Assembly: GCA_963792385.1 (NCBI GenBank)
Contig: CAWBVZ010000012.1
Location: 744,001 to 808,000, forward strand
Reading direction: 5' to 3'
Origin: DASSUW01 sp963792385
GTDB taxonomy: Bacteria; Actinomycetota; Thermoleophilia; Solirubrobacterales; Solirubrobacteraceae
Length of the DNA stretch: 64,000 nt
Under the pieces are notes generated by a model that searched no databases, was not told where the DNA came from, and saw nothing but the letters and a program-made list of their open reading frames with translations. Within the stretch, counting starts at the first letter, position 1; each line of letters begins with the position of its first letter. Positions 1 through 8,381 of this stretch are shown here, piece after piece. The position numbers and the translations under genes are program-made.

Positions 1-88
1 CAGTCAGCCTGGCCGCAAGCCGCTCGGTTTTCGTCGGCCTATCGGCGACTCTTTTGGCTACCGCGCCCGGGGTGTGTCGCACTGACGC

Positions 89-108
89 CGTACTCCGCGG
101 GGAGTACG
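89..108. promoter_or_regulatory. Perfect 8-bp inverted repeat upstream of the Ser/Thr kinase gene
   Basis: CGTACTCC and GGAGTACG flank the four bases GCGG, 22 bp before the first possible kinase start. It could be an operator for a dimeric regulator or a short mRNA hairpin. The rest of bases 1-130 shows no gene. Seen in sequence; the function is inference. Confidence 0.35.
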
Positions 109-130
109 CCGAAGTCACGCCCGCGCGCCG

Positions 131-1114
131 ATGACGCGGGCGGTCGGGACCGTGACGATGACTGTCATGAAGCTTCGAGCGACGGCCCCGGCGCCGTGGA
201 CGGTTGACGTCGAGTCGACGGTGAATGAGCGGCTGTACGGCGAGCGCCGGGACGTGAGCGCGGAACCGATCCGGCGCGGGACGCCCACGTCGCTCGGTGC
301 GCGCTACCGCTTGCTCGAACGGCTCGGCTCGGGCGGCACGGCGGACGTGTACCGGGCGCATGACCAGCGCCTCCGGCGCGACGTCGCCGTCAAGGTCATC
401 ACCGAATGGCTCGCCCACGACCCGGCGACCGTCCGGGGCTTCCGGCGCGAGGCCGAGTTGTGCGCGCGGCTTGCGCACCGCAACGTCGCCGTTGTCCTCG
501 ATGCCGGCAGCCGCCCGCGCGACTACATCGTCATGGAGCTGGTGGACGGGCAGGACGCCGCGACCCTGCTCCGGCAGAACCAGCTGCTCACCATCACGCA
601 CGCCGTCGATGTGCTCGTGCAGATCTCCGACGCACTCGAGCACGCGCACGGCCGCGGTGTGATCCACGGCGACATCGCGCCGCGCAACATCCTGATCGGC
701 CGCCGCGACGGGAGCGCCAAGCTCGTCGACTTCGGCCTGGCCGTCGACCGGTTCGGCGCCGGGCACCAGGGCGAGATCATGGGGACGCCGGGCTACGTCG
801 CGCCCGAGATCGTCCGGGGTGGTGGGCCGTCGCCGCACTCGGACCTGTACTCGCTCGGAGTCGTCGCCTACCGGCTGCTGGGCGGTCCGCCGCCGTTCCG
901 GCGCCGCGGCCGTGAGGCCACGGCCGCGCGACCGAGTGCGATCGCGAATCTGCCGTCGCTCGCCGAGGTTCGGCCCGACGTGCCGGGTTCGGTGACCGCG
1001 ATCGTCGCGTCCGCGATGGCCGCGTCTCCCGCGGCCCGACCGGCGTCGCTCGCCGCGTTCCGCGACCGGCTCCTCGAGACGCGCATCGGCGCGCCCGAGC
1101 TGCGGGCGGCGTGA
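131..1114 (+). CDS. Soluble Ser/Thr protein kinase (Hanks type), catalytic loop atypical
   Basis: Protein kinase domain at about residues 58-315 of 327, with no membrane segment or sensor domain. Visible motifs: glycine loop LGSGGT (65-70), VAVK lysine 88, catalytic loop HGDIAPRN (179-186), DFG (200-202) and APE (224-226). The loop differs from the usual HRDxKPxN: HRD arginine is glycine and the loop lysine is alanine, closer to the tyrosine-kinase pattern HRDLAARN. The catalytic aspartate 181 and asparagine 186 remain, so activity is possible but may be altered or non-RD regulated. The start is uncertain; ATG at 158 or 167 would shorten the disordered N-terminus without touching the domain. 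It lies tail to tail with two response regulators and may feed the same signalling block. Confidence 0.85.
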   Translation: MTRAVGTVTMTVMKLRATAPAPWTVDVESTVNERLYGERRDVSAEPIRRGTPTSLGARYRLLERLGSGGTADVYRAHDQRLRRDVAVKVITEWLAHDPATVRGFRREAELCARLAHRNVAVVLDAGSRPRDYIVMELVDGQDAATLLRQNQLLTITHAVDVLVQISDALEHAHGRGVIHGDIAPRNILIGRRDGSAKLVDFGLAVDRFGAGHQGEIMGTPGYVAPEIVRGGGPSPHSDLYSLGVVAYRLLGGPPPFRRRGREATAARPSAIANLPSLAEVRPDVPGSVTAIVASAMAASPAARPASLAAFRDRLLETRIGAPELRAA

Positions 1115-1124
1115 GCGGCGCCCG

Positions 1125-1790
1125 TCAGCGCGACGCGTCGCGCATGTAGGTCAGGACCGCGAGCACACGCCGGTGCTCCGTGGTTGTCGGGCCCAGGCCG
1201 AGCTTCTGAAAGATGCCCGTCGTGTGCTTCTCGACGGCCGCCTCGGTCACGAACAGGTCCTCGGCGATGCCGACGTTCGACTTGCCTTCCGCCATGGCGG
1301 CCAGGACTTCGCGCTCGCGGCGCGTGAGCTCCGCGAGCGCGCTCTGTCCGGCGCGTCGCCCGAGCATCCGGGCGACGACCTCGGGGTCGAGGGCGCTGCC
1401 GCCGGACGCGACGCGGCCGACGGCGTCGATGAACGCGTCGACGTCGCCGATCCGCTCCTTGAGCAGGTAGCCGACGCCCTCGGCCCGGTCGCCGATCAGA
1501 TCGGTCGCGTACCGCTCCTCGCAGTACTGGGACAGGACCAGCACGCCGGTGTCCGGACTCTGTCGCCGAAGCTCGATCGCGGCCCGTAGCCCGTCGTCCG
1601 AACGCTCGGGCGGCATCTTGACATCGACAATCGCGACATCCGCGTGGTGCGCCAGCGCCTTGCGCAGGAGATCCGGTGCGTCACCTGCCTGTGCGACGAC
1701 GTCATAGCCGGCGTCGCCGAGGATCCGCGCGATCCCCTCGCGCAGGAGGACATCGTCCTCGCCGATGACCACGCGCCGCTGAGCTGTCAC
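1125..1790 (-). CDS. NarL/FixJ-family response regulator
   Basis: 221-residue two-domain regulator. The receiver domain has the acidic pocket GEDD (10-13), phospho-acceptor Asp56 in VDVKMPP, a Ser switch (VLVLSQY) and the lysine in YLLKE. A LuxR-type helix-turn-helix follows (LTRREREVLAAMAEG... about 155-215). The GTG start at 1790 is chosen because it overlaps the stop of the upstream regulator (GTGA); the open frame extends further upstream but that part lies inside the other gene. It should be phosphorylated by a NarX-like kinase, plausibly the one at 3235-5127, and bind DNA. No target site could be assigned. Confidence 0.85.
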   Translation of the reverse strand: MTAQRRVVIGEDDVLLREGIARILGDAGYDVVAQAGDAPDLLRKALAHHADVAIVDVKMPPERSDDGLRAAIELRRQSPDTGVLVLSQYCEERYATDLIGDRAEGVGYLLKERIGDVDAFIDAVGRVASGGSALDPEVVARMLGRRAGQSALAELTRREREVLAAMAEGKSNVGIAEDLFVTEAAVEKHTTGIFQKLGLGPTTTEHRRVLAVLTYMRDASR

Positions 1791-2191
1791 GACTGAACCG
1801 TATCGGTCTGAGATTCCTCCGGCGGGCGGCGGCCGAGCAGGTCGCCGAGCGCCGCGCTCGGCAGCTCGTTCTTGGACAGAAACGCCTCGGCGCCGCAGCC
1901 ACGGACCTCGGTCTCGGTGGCCGCGTCGGCGTTGGTCGAGGTCAGCACGACCCGGGGCCGCCATGGGAGCGCCACGAGCTCTCGCGTCAGCGCGAGGCCG
2001 TCGAGGTCGGGGAGCCCGACGTCGACCAGCACGGAGTCCGGCCGCAGCGCAGCGGCCACGGAGATCGCCGACGCCGCCGTGTCCGCCTCGCCGGCGACCG
2101 TGAGTCCGACGCCCTCGAGGATGCGTTGCGCGAGGCGGCGGAACACCGGGTCGTCGTCGACGACGAGAACAGCCCCTTTCATGGCATCCAT
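1787..2191 (-). CDS. Stand-alone receiver (REC) domain protein
   Basis: 134-residue single receiver domain: acidic pocket VVDDD (10-14), phospho-acceptor Asp57 in LVDVGLPD, Thr switch (VVLTST) and conserved Lys (FLSKNE). There is no output domain; the C-terminus ends in a short acidic tail. Start ATG 2191 (or in-frame ATG 2182) just before the conserved beta-1 strand; the longer frame upstream has no domain content. Its stop overlaps the GTG of the next regulator, so the two are translationally coupled. Single-REC proteins usually act in phosphorelays or by protein contact. The 181 bp to the divergent gene at 2373 show no clear operator. Confidence 0.8.
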   Translation of the reverse strand: MDAMKGAVLVVDDDPVFRRLAQRILEGVGLTVAGEADTAASAISVAAALRPDSVLVDVGLPDLDGLALTRELVALPWRPRVVLTSTNADAATETEVRGCGAEAFLSKNELPSAALGDLLGRRPPEESQTDTVQS

Positions 2192-2372
2192 GATCGCAAG
2201 GGTGCCCGGGGCGGGCAGTAGGGCGAGCCAGAGAGTTCCGAGGGTGTCGGGCTGGCCCGACTCGCGGGCGGGGGCTGGCCCAGCGGCCGACTCAGGGTGG
2301 ACGCATGGCGGCGTGCACCTGGTCGAGCCACAGTGTGATTGCGCTTCCAACGCTAGACACAGGAGACCCCCG

Positions 2373-3188
2373 ATGGCCCGGATGCTTCACCGCTTGGAAC
2401 CGCTCGGCAAGGAAGGTCCGAACCCCCTCCGCGTGCTCGTAGCCGAGGGCCAGGGACTGTTCCGGGCCGGTCTCCGCGTCCTGCTCGATAGTCAGGACGG
2501 CATCGTCGTGGTCGCCGAGGCCGCGACCGGCGAGGAAGCCGTGACCGCGACGCGCGCCAGCGGCGCGGACGTCGTGCTGATGGACCTCGACCTGCCCGCG
2601 ATCGGCGGGATCGAGACCACGCGCAGGCTCCTCGAGGATCTGCCGGACGCGGCGACCCACGTGGTGATGCTGATGACGTCAGAGAGCGACGAGGCGGTGT
2701 TCGGTGCGCTCCGGGCGGGGGCCACCGGGCTCCTCCTCAAGGACGCCGTCGCCGACGAGCTGATCGCGGCGGTACGGGTCGTCGCGCGAGGCGAGGCGCT
2801 GCTCTCGCCCGGTCCCGCGGCCAGGCTCGTGGCCGACGTCGTTTCGCGGCCGGAGCGTCTGCGCGCGACGCCGGAGGAGCTCGAGGAGCTGACGGCGCGT
2901 GAGCGCGAGGTCGTGGCACTCGTGGCCTGCGGGCTGAGCAACGAGGAGATCGGCGAACAGCTGGTCGTCACGCGCGCGACGGCGAAGACGCACGTGAGCC
3001 GGGCGCTCTGCAAGCTCCACGCCCGCGATCGAGCGCAACTCGTCGTCCTCGCGTACGAGGCCGGTCTCGTCCGCCCCGGACGCCCGCAACCGGCGCGGGG
3101 CCGCGGCCTGTCGCCGGTCACCGACTTCGGGCGCTACTCGGCGCGCGGTCATGGCGGCCGGCCGGCGTTGCGCCCGCTCGCTGCGTAA
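2373..3188 (+). CDS. NarL/FixJ-family response regulator with degenerate acidic pocket
   Basis: 271 residues: receiver about 16-135, LuxR helix-turn-helix about 170-235 (LTAREREVVALVACGLSNEEIG), then a Gly/Arg-rich tail of about 35 residues. Phospho-acceptor Asp71 (LMDLDLP) and the lysine in LLLKDA are kept, but the acidic pair normally found after beta-1 (DDH or EDH) reads EGQ (LVAEGQGLFR), so Mg2+ binding may be weakened. Start ATG 2373 follows the ribosome site AGGAGA at 2361-2366; the frame upstream overlaps the divergent regulator and is not used. The histidine kinase 46 bp downstream on the same strand is its likely partner. Confidence 0.85.
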   Translation: MARMLHRLEPLGKEGPNPLRVLVAEGQGLFRAGLRVLLDSQDGIVVVAEAATGEEAVTATRASGADVVLMDLDLPAIGGIETTRRLLEDLPDAATHVVMLMTSESDEAVFGALRAGATGLLLKDAVADELIAAVRVVARGEALLSPGPAARLVADVVSRPERLRATPEELEELTAREREVVALVACGLSNEEIGEQLVVTRATAKTHVSRALCKLHARDRAQLVVLAYEAGLVRPGRPQPARGRGLSPVTDFGRYSARGHGGRPALRPLAA

Positions 3189-3234
3189 CCCGCGACCCCC
3201 CAGCTCATCCCGAATGACCTGATACGACTCATGC

Positions 3235-5127
3235 ATGGTGGGAGGGCTCACCCGCCGCACCATCGTCGCGAGCGCGCTGCTCGCGCTGCTCGTCGGCGTC
3301 GCCTTCGCCGTGCTCATGCGCTCCGTGAACGAGGAGCGGGGCTCTGCGAACCTGGCGATCCGGTCGCAGGAGATGATCGCCGCGGCGGACCGGCTCGAAC
3401 GGCTCGTCCTCGACCTCGAGACCGGCCAGCGTGGCTTCATCATCACGCGTGACGAGCGCTTCCTGCAGCCGTGGCAGGCGGCGCGCGACGGCTACGTCGA
3501 GGCGGCCGACGCGCTCGTGAACGCGAGCACCGGCCTCAACGGGCAGGCACGGATGGCCCGGGAGATCACCGCGGCGGTCGGTAGCTACGTCGAGGAGTAC
3601 TCGGTTCCGCTCGTCGGGGCGGCCCGGCGTGGCCAGACCTTCGCGTCGCGCCCCGCGGCGCTCGACGAGGGGAGGCGGCGCGTTGACGCGCTCCGCGCGC
3701 GGTTCGACAGCTTCGTGGCCGCGGAGCGCCGCCGGTTCGCGGCGCGGCTGGAGGCCGCCGACTCCGACGCCGACCGGGCCATCTTCGTCGCCGCGGCCGG
3801 CCTCGTGGGCTCGACGCTGCTGATCGTGTTCTTCGGCAGCTATCTCACGCGGGCGGTTGCCTTGCCCCTCCGCCGTGCGGCGGTCATGGCCGGCCGCCTC
3901 GCCGGCGGCGACCTGTCGACCCGGATGCCGGAGACCGGCACCGGCGAAGTCGGTGAGCTCGAGGCCGCGTTCAACACGATGGCCGGCTCACTCGAGGAGA
4001 GCCGCGACGAGCTGCGGCTGATCGCGGAAGAGCAGGCCGCGCTCCGACGCGTCGCGACGTTGGTGGCGCAGGCGGTGCCGACCTCCGAGGTCTTCGACGC
4101 CGTCACCCGCGAGGTCGGCCTGCAATGCGACGCCGACCTGGCTCGGATGGAGCGCTTCGAGGCGGATCGCTCGGTCACCGGTCTCGCCACCTGGACCCGG
4201 AGCGGCCAGACGCAGCTGGCGGTCGGCACGCATTTCCCGCTCGAGGGGCCAAGCATCGCCGGGCAGGTGTACGAGACCGGCCGGCCAGCACGGGTTGACA
4301 GCTTCATCGGAGCGTCGGGGCCGATTGCGCGCGAGGCTCAGGAGCTGGGAATCCGCGCGTCGGTCGGCTGCCCGATCGTCGTGGGCGGGCGCACCTGGGG
4401 AGTGATGGCCGCGTCCAGGCGTCGCGAGGCGCCGTTCCCAACGAAAACCGAGGTGCGGATTGCACAGTTCACCGAGCTCATCGCGCTGGCCGTCGAGAAC
4501 GCCGCCAGCCGTGCCGCGCTCGCCGCGTCACGCGCACGCGTCGTCGCCACGGCGGACGAGACGCGCCGTCGCATCGAGCGCGACCTCCATGACGGCGGCC
4601 AGCAGAGCCTCGTGCACGCGATCATCACGCTCAAGCTGGCACAGCGGGCGCTTGGCGACGAGGCCGGACCGGCGGTCGAGCTCGTCGGCGACGCGCTGGC
4701 GCACGCCGATCGTGCCAACACGGAGTTACGGGAGCTCGCACACGGCATCCTCCCGGCCACGCTCAGCCGCGGGCTCGGCGCCGGCATCGAGACGCTGGTG
4801 TCCCGTCTCGGGCTGCCGGTGTCCGTGGACGTCACGGCCGACCGGGTGGCTCCAGAGCTCGAAGCGACGGCGTACTTCATCGTGGCGGAGGCGCTCACCA
4901 ACACGCTGAAGCACGCGCGCGCGAGCAGCGCCACGGTGATCGCGGCTGTCGAGGGCGGCGTGCTGCGGCTCGAGGTCCGAGACGACGGCGTGGGCGGTGT
5001 GCGGACGGACGGCCGGTCGGGATTGCTCGGCCTTGCCGATCGCGTCGGGGCGATGAACGGCGACCTGCGCATAGACAGCCCGCCCGGCGTTGGGACCACG
5101 GTCGCGGCGCGCCTCCCGCTCGTCTAG
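3235..5127 (+). CDS. Membrane sensor histidine kinase (CHASE3-HAMP-GAF-HisKA_3-HATPase)
   Basis: 630 residues. TM1 about 9-27; extracytoplasmic CHASE3-type domain with the ETGQRGFIIT motif (about 62-71); TM2 about 183-203; HAMP about 205-257; GAF about 266-420; HisKA_3 dimerisation helix with phospho-acceptor His452 in ERDLHDGGQQ; HATPase_c about 535-628 with N box (EALTNTLKHA) and G boxes (DDGVGG, GLLGLADRV). This is the NarX/DesK class that phosphorylates NarL-type regulators, so the regulator at 2373 is the probable partner. Its GAF module closely resembles the three GAF repeats of the kinase at 14042, sharing EEQAALRRVATLVA at the start and GCPIVVGGR inside. The ligand is unknown. ATG 3235 has no strong ribosome site. 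Confidence 0.9.
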   Translation: MVGGLTRRTIVASALLALLVGVAFAVLMRSVNEERGSANLAIRSQEMIAAADRLERLVLDLETGQRGFIITRDERFLQPWQAARDGYVEAADALVNASTGLNGQARMAREITAAVGSYVEEYSVPLVGAARRGQTFASRPAALDEGRRRVDALRARFDSFVAAERRRFAARLEAADSDADRAIFVAAAGLVGSTLLIVFFGSYLTRAVALPLRRAAVMAGRLAGGDLSTRMPETGTGEVGELEAAFNTMAGSLEESRDELRLIAEEQAALRRVATLVAQAVPTSEVFDAVTREVGLQCDADLARMERFEADRSVTGLATWTRSGQTQLAVGTHFPLEGPSIAGQVYETGRPARVDSFIGASGPIAREAQELGIRASVGCPIVVGGRTWGVMAASRRREAPFPTKTEVRIAQFTELIALAVENAASRAALAASRARVVATADETRRRIERDLHDGGQQSLVHAIITLKLAQRALGDEAGPAVELVGDALAHADRANTELRELAHGILPATLSRGLGAGIETLVSRLGLPVSVDVTADRVAPELEATAYFIVAEALTNTLKHARASSATVIAAVEGGVLRLEVRDDGVGGVRTDGRSGLLGLADRVGAMNGDLRIDSPPGVGTTVAARLPLV

Positions 5128-5130
5128 ACG

Positions 5131-5146
5131 TACGTCCCCGGACGTA
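5131..5146. promoter_or_regulatory. Inverted repeat TACGTCC-CC-GGACGTA before the sugar importer operon
   Basis: Perfect 7-bp arms around two central bases, starting 4 bp after the kinase stop and 90 bp before the solute-binding protein gene. It has the size of a dimeric-repressor or NarL-type operator; a terminator is less likely because the loop is only two bases and no T run follows. The remainder of 5147-5235 shows only the ribosome site GAGGAG (5225-5230). Confidence 0.4.
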
Positions 5147-5235
5147 GGCGAAACAGACGACTCCTGGCCGACGACAGCAGGGAGGTCGACGCGGACGATG
5201 TGTCGGTGCGATCAGCCCCAGTCCGAGGAGACAAG

Positions 5236-6357
5236 ATGCGCGCCCGACGTTCAATCATCGCGAGCGCCATAGCGGTGCTCGGCCTCAGCCTCACAGTCGC
5301 CGCCTGCGGAGGCGGGAACGACAGCGGGAACGGGAACGGGACTGGAAGCAGCAGCAACGGCAGGACGATCGCTCTGATGCTGCCTGAGCACACGACGGCG
5401 CGTTATGAGACGCAGGATCGCCCGCACTTCGAGAACATGGTCAAGAGCCTCTGCCCGGACTGCAAGGTCATCTACGAGAACGCGAACCAGGACGCGAGCG
5501 AGCAGCAGTCGCAGGCGGACGCGGTGCTGACGCAGGGGATCGACGCGATGGTGCTCGATCCCGTCGACGCCACTTCGGCGAGCACGATCGTGGCCAAGGC
5601 CAACGCCCAGAACGTGCCGGTGATCAGCTACGACCGGCTCGTGTCGAACGCAGACCTCGCTGCGTACATCTCGTTCGACAACGAGCGGGTCGGGAGGCTG
5701 CAGGCCACGGCGCTCGAGAAGAAGCTGACGCAGGACGGCAGCCCCAAGGGTCCGATCGTGATGCTCAACGGCGATCCGACCGACAACAACGCCCACCTGT
5801 TCAAGCAGGGCGCCAGCAGCGTGTTCAGCCAGGACGGCGTGAAGATCGCGAAGTCCTACGACACCCAGGACTACTCACCGGCGAACGCCCAGACCGAGAT
5901 GCAGCAGGCGATCACCGCCCTGGGCAACAACGGGTTCGCCGGCGTCTACGCGGCCAACGACGGCATCGCGGGCGGCGCGATCTCCGCGATGAAGGGGGCC
6001 GGCATCACGCCGGCGTCGCGGCCGACGACGGGTCAGGACTCCGAGCTGACGGGCATCCAGCGGATCCTCGCGGGCGAGCAGTACATGACCGTCTACAAGG
6101 CCGTGAAGCCCGAGGCGGAGGACGCCGCGCGGATGGCCGTCGCGCTGGCGCACGGCGACCCGCTGCCGGCCAACCTCATCAACGAGCACACGAACAACGG
6201 CAAGACGAGCGTCCCGTCCGTGATCCTGACGCCGGTGGCGGTCACCAAGGCGAACGTCGCGTCCACGGTCATCAAGGACGGCTTCTGGACGCCGGCGCAG
6301 ATCTGCACGCGCGCCTTCGCGGAAGCCTGCAAGGCCGCCGGGATCAAGGGGTCGTAG
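5236..6357 (+). CDS. xylF-like: Sugar ABC transporter substrate-binding lipoprotein (XylF/CUT2 type)
   Basis: 373 residues. Lipoprotein signal at the N-terminus with lipobox VAAC-G, a short Gly/Asn/Ser linker, then a two-lobed periplasmic-binding fold of the XylF/RbsB class. Family motifs include ENANQDASEQQSQADAVL, VISYDRLV, YISFDNERVG and VYAANDGIAGG, which match D-xylose-binding proteins. It captures a monosaccharide outside the membrane and delivers it to the permease at 7142. ATG 5236 is preceded by GAGGAG and gives a proper signal peptide. It is the first gene of an operon with the ATPase and permease. The substrate is assigned by family only; the following GH3 and deacetylase genes argue that an amino sugar is also possible. 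Confidence 0.9.
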   Translation: MRARRSIIASAIAVLGLSLTVAACGGGNDSGNGNGTGSSSNGRTIALMLPEHTTARYETQDRPHFENMVKSLCPDCKVIYENANQDASEQQSQADAVLTQGIDAMVLDPVDATSASTIVAKANAQNVPVISYDRLVSNADLAAYISFDNERVGRLQATALEKKLTQDGSPKGPIVMLNGDPTDNNAHLFKQGASSVFSQDGVKIAKSYDTQDYSPANAQTEMQQAITALGNNGFAGVYAANDGIAGGAISAMKGAGITPASRPTTGQDSELTGIQRILAGEQYMTVYKAVKPEAEDAARMAVALAHGDPLPANLINEHTNNGKTSVPSVILTPVAVTKANVASTVIKDGFWTPAQICTRAFAEACKAAGIKGS

Positions 6358-6359
6358 CC

Positions 6360-7145
6360 ATGAGTTCGCCCCTACTCGCCCTCAAGGGCGTCAGCAAGCG
6401 GTTCGGCGCGGTCCAAGCGCTCGACGGCGTGGACTTCGAGGTCTATCCCGGCGAGGTCGTCGGGCTCGTCGGCGACAACGGCGCCGGGAAGTCGACGCTC
6501 GTGAAGGTCATCTCCGGCATCTTCTCGCCCGACCACGGTGAGATCTCGATGGACGGCGTCCCGGTCACCATTCGCAGCCCCGAGGACGCGACGGAGCTCG
6601 GCATCGCCACCGTGTACCAGGATCTCGCGCTGGCGGACAACCTCGACGTCGTCGCCAACCTCTTCCTCGGCCGCGAGGAGTTGTCGAAGGGCCCGTCCAG
6701 GGCCACGTGGCAGATCGACGAGACCGCGATGGAGCACCGCTCCCACGAGCTGCTCGAGCGGTTCGCGGTGACGATCCCGAGCGTGCGCACCGAGGTCGCG
6801 GCGCTCTCCGGCGGTCAACGCCAGCAGGTCGCCGTAGCCCGCTCGCTGCTCGGCGATCCGAAGCTCGTGCTCCTGGACGAGCCGACCGCGGCGCTCGGCG
6901 TGTCCCAGACGGCCCAGGTGCTCCTGCTGATCAAGCAGCTGCGCGAGCGCGGGCTCGGCGTCATGGTGATCAGCCACAACCTCGCCGACGTGTTCGAGGT
7001 CGCGGACCGCGTGTTCGTGCTGCGCCTCGGGCGTCCGGCCGGGAGCTTCGACGTGGCGCGGGCGAGCCAGGACGAGGTCGTGGCCGCGATCACGGGCGCC
7101 CATCTGCGCTCGGAAGCCGTCTCGGGACAAGGCGGCCGGACATGA
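6360..7145 (+). CDS. Sugar ABC transporter ATP-binding protein (single-NBD, FrcA/XylG type)
   Basis: 261 residues with one nucleotide-binding domain: Walker A GDNGAGKST, Q loop VYQD, signature LSGGQRQQVAVARS, Walker B LVLLDEPTAALG and switch His in ISHNL. Canonical XylG/RbsA proteins have two such domains in about 500 residues; this one has a single domain like FrcA, so it should work as a homodimer. It starts two bases after the binding-protein stop, and its own stop overlaps the permease start (ATGA), so the three subunits are co-translated. It powers import through the permease at 7142. Confidence 0.92.
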   Translation: MSSPLLALKGVSKRFGAVQALDGVDFEVYPGEVVGLVGDNGAGKSTLVKVISGIFSPDHGEISMDGVPVTIRSPEDATELGIATVYQDLALADNLDVVANLFLGREELSKGPSRATWQIDETAMEHRSHELLERFAVTIPSVRTEVAALSGGQRQQVAVARSLLGDPKLVLLDEPTAALGVSQTAQVLLLIKQLRERGLGVMVISHNLADVFEVADRVFVLRLGRPAGSFDVARASQDEVVAAITGAHLRSEAVSGQGGRT

Positions 7146-8353
7146 GCGCTCCCACCGGCACGGCGACGGCCGGCCCCGACTTCGGCCCGCGGCGCTCGCC
7201 GTTCGGCGCGGCGCGTCGCCTGGTTCAGGGCGATTTCGTCTCCGTGCGGATCTTCCTCGCGATCGCGGTCATCTGGATCATCTTTCAGTCACAGAACGAC
7301 CGGTTCCTCTCCGCGGTCAACCTCACCAATCTGGTTCTGCAGATCACGGCCACGGGACTCATCTCCGTGGGTGTGGTGTTCGTCCTCCTCCTTGGGGAGA
7401 TCGACCTGTCGGTTGGCGCGGTCAGCGGCGTCACGGCCGCCCTGATGGCGGTGATGAACGTCCAGCACGGCTGGAACGCCTATCTGGCGATCGGCGCCGC
7501 GGTCGTGCTGGGCCTTGCGATCGGCGTGCTCCAGGGCGCTCTGTTCTCCTCGTTCGGCGTCCCCTCGTTCATCGTGACGCTGGCAGGCCTGCTCGCGTGG
7601 CAGGGGTTGCAGCTGTATGTCCTGGGTGACACCGGCAGCGTGAGCGTGACCGACAGCAAGATCGTCGGGCTCGCAAATCACTTCTACTCGGACGCCGCGG
7701 GCTGGGTGTTCGCCGCCGTCGTGATCGTGGCCTACGCGGGGACGGCGCTCTGGAGCCTGCGGGCGCGCCGAGTCGCCGGCTTGGCGGACACCGACGCGGC
7801 CGGTCCGATCACCCGCATCGTGATCGTGGCGGCTGCGACGATCGCCGTCGTTGCGGTGCTCAACTCCGACCGCGGGGTTCCGCTCGCCGTTCTGATCCTC
7901 GTCGCGTTCGTGGCCGGCATGCAGTACGTCGCGACGCGGACGCTTTTCGGGCGCCATGTGTTCGCGGTCGGCGGCAACGCGGAGGCCGCTCGGCGCGCGG
8001 GCATCCGCACCAATCGCATCCGCATCATCGTGTTCGGGATCTCCGGCACGATGGCGGCGATCGGCGGAGTGCTCGCCGCGTCCCGGCTGCTGTCCGTGGA
8101 CCAGTCGGCCGGCGGCAGCGACCTGCTCCTCTTCGCCATCGCGGGTCCGGTCATCGCCGGCACGAGCTTGTTCGGCGGCCGCGGATCGGTGTGGTCGGCG
8201 CTGCTGGGAGCGATCACCATCGGGTCGATCTCCAACGGCATGGACCTGCTCGCGCTCCAGTCGTCGGTGAAGTTCATGGTCACTGGAGGTGTGCTGGTCG
8301 CCGCCGTGATCGTGGACGCCCTGGCGCGGCGGAGCCGTCAAGCGCACGCGTAA
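7142..8353 (+). CDS. xylH-like: Sugar ABC transporter permease (XylH/RbsC type)
   Basis: 403 residues, multi-spanning membrane protein of the BPD_transp_2 family with about ten or more hydrophobic segments. Family-typical stretches are GEIDLSVGAVSG (the EIDLSVG motif of CUT2 permeases) and FGRHVFAVGGNAEAARRAGI (the ATPase-contact region). ATG 7142 overlaps the ATPase stop; the open frame upstream is a shadow of the ATPase. It forms the transmembrane channel of the importer at 5236-8353. The length matches XylH (about 390). Confidence 0.92.
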   Translation: MSAPTGTATAGPDFGPRRSPFGAARRLVQGDFVSVRIFLAIAVIWIIFQSQNDRFLSAVNLTNLVLQITATGLISVGVVFVLLLGEIDLSVGAVSGVTAALMAVMNVQHGWNAYLAIGAAVVLGLAIGVLQGALFSSFGVPSFIVTLAGLLAWQGLQLYVLGDTGSVSVTDSKIVGLANHFYSDAAGWVFAAVVIVAYAGTALWSLRARRVAGLADTDAAGPITRIVIVAAATIAVVAVLNSDRGVPLAVLILVAFVAGMQYVATRTLFGRHVFAVGGNAEAARRAGIRTNRIRIIVFGISGTMAAIGGVLAASRLLSVDQSAGGSDLLLFAIAGPVIAGTSLFGGRGSVWSALLGAITIGSISNGMDLLALQSSVKFMVTGGVLVAAVIVDALARRSRQAHA

Positions 8354-8381
8354 CATCGCGCAACCCGGGTAAGGAATCCAC

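Noticed and set aside
1791..1964. 58-residue N-terminal extension of the response regulator at 1125
   Set aside because: Overlaps the coupled receiver gene; the GTGA overlap at 1787-1790 marks the real start.
3577..3590. GTCGGT half-sites within coding regions (also near 27293 and 29783) as regulon operators
   Set aside because: Only half of the palindrome is present and they lie mid-gene; treated as chance in GC-rich sequence.
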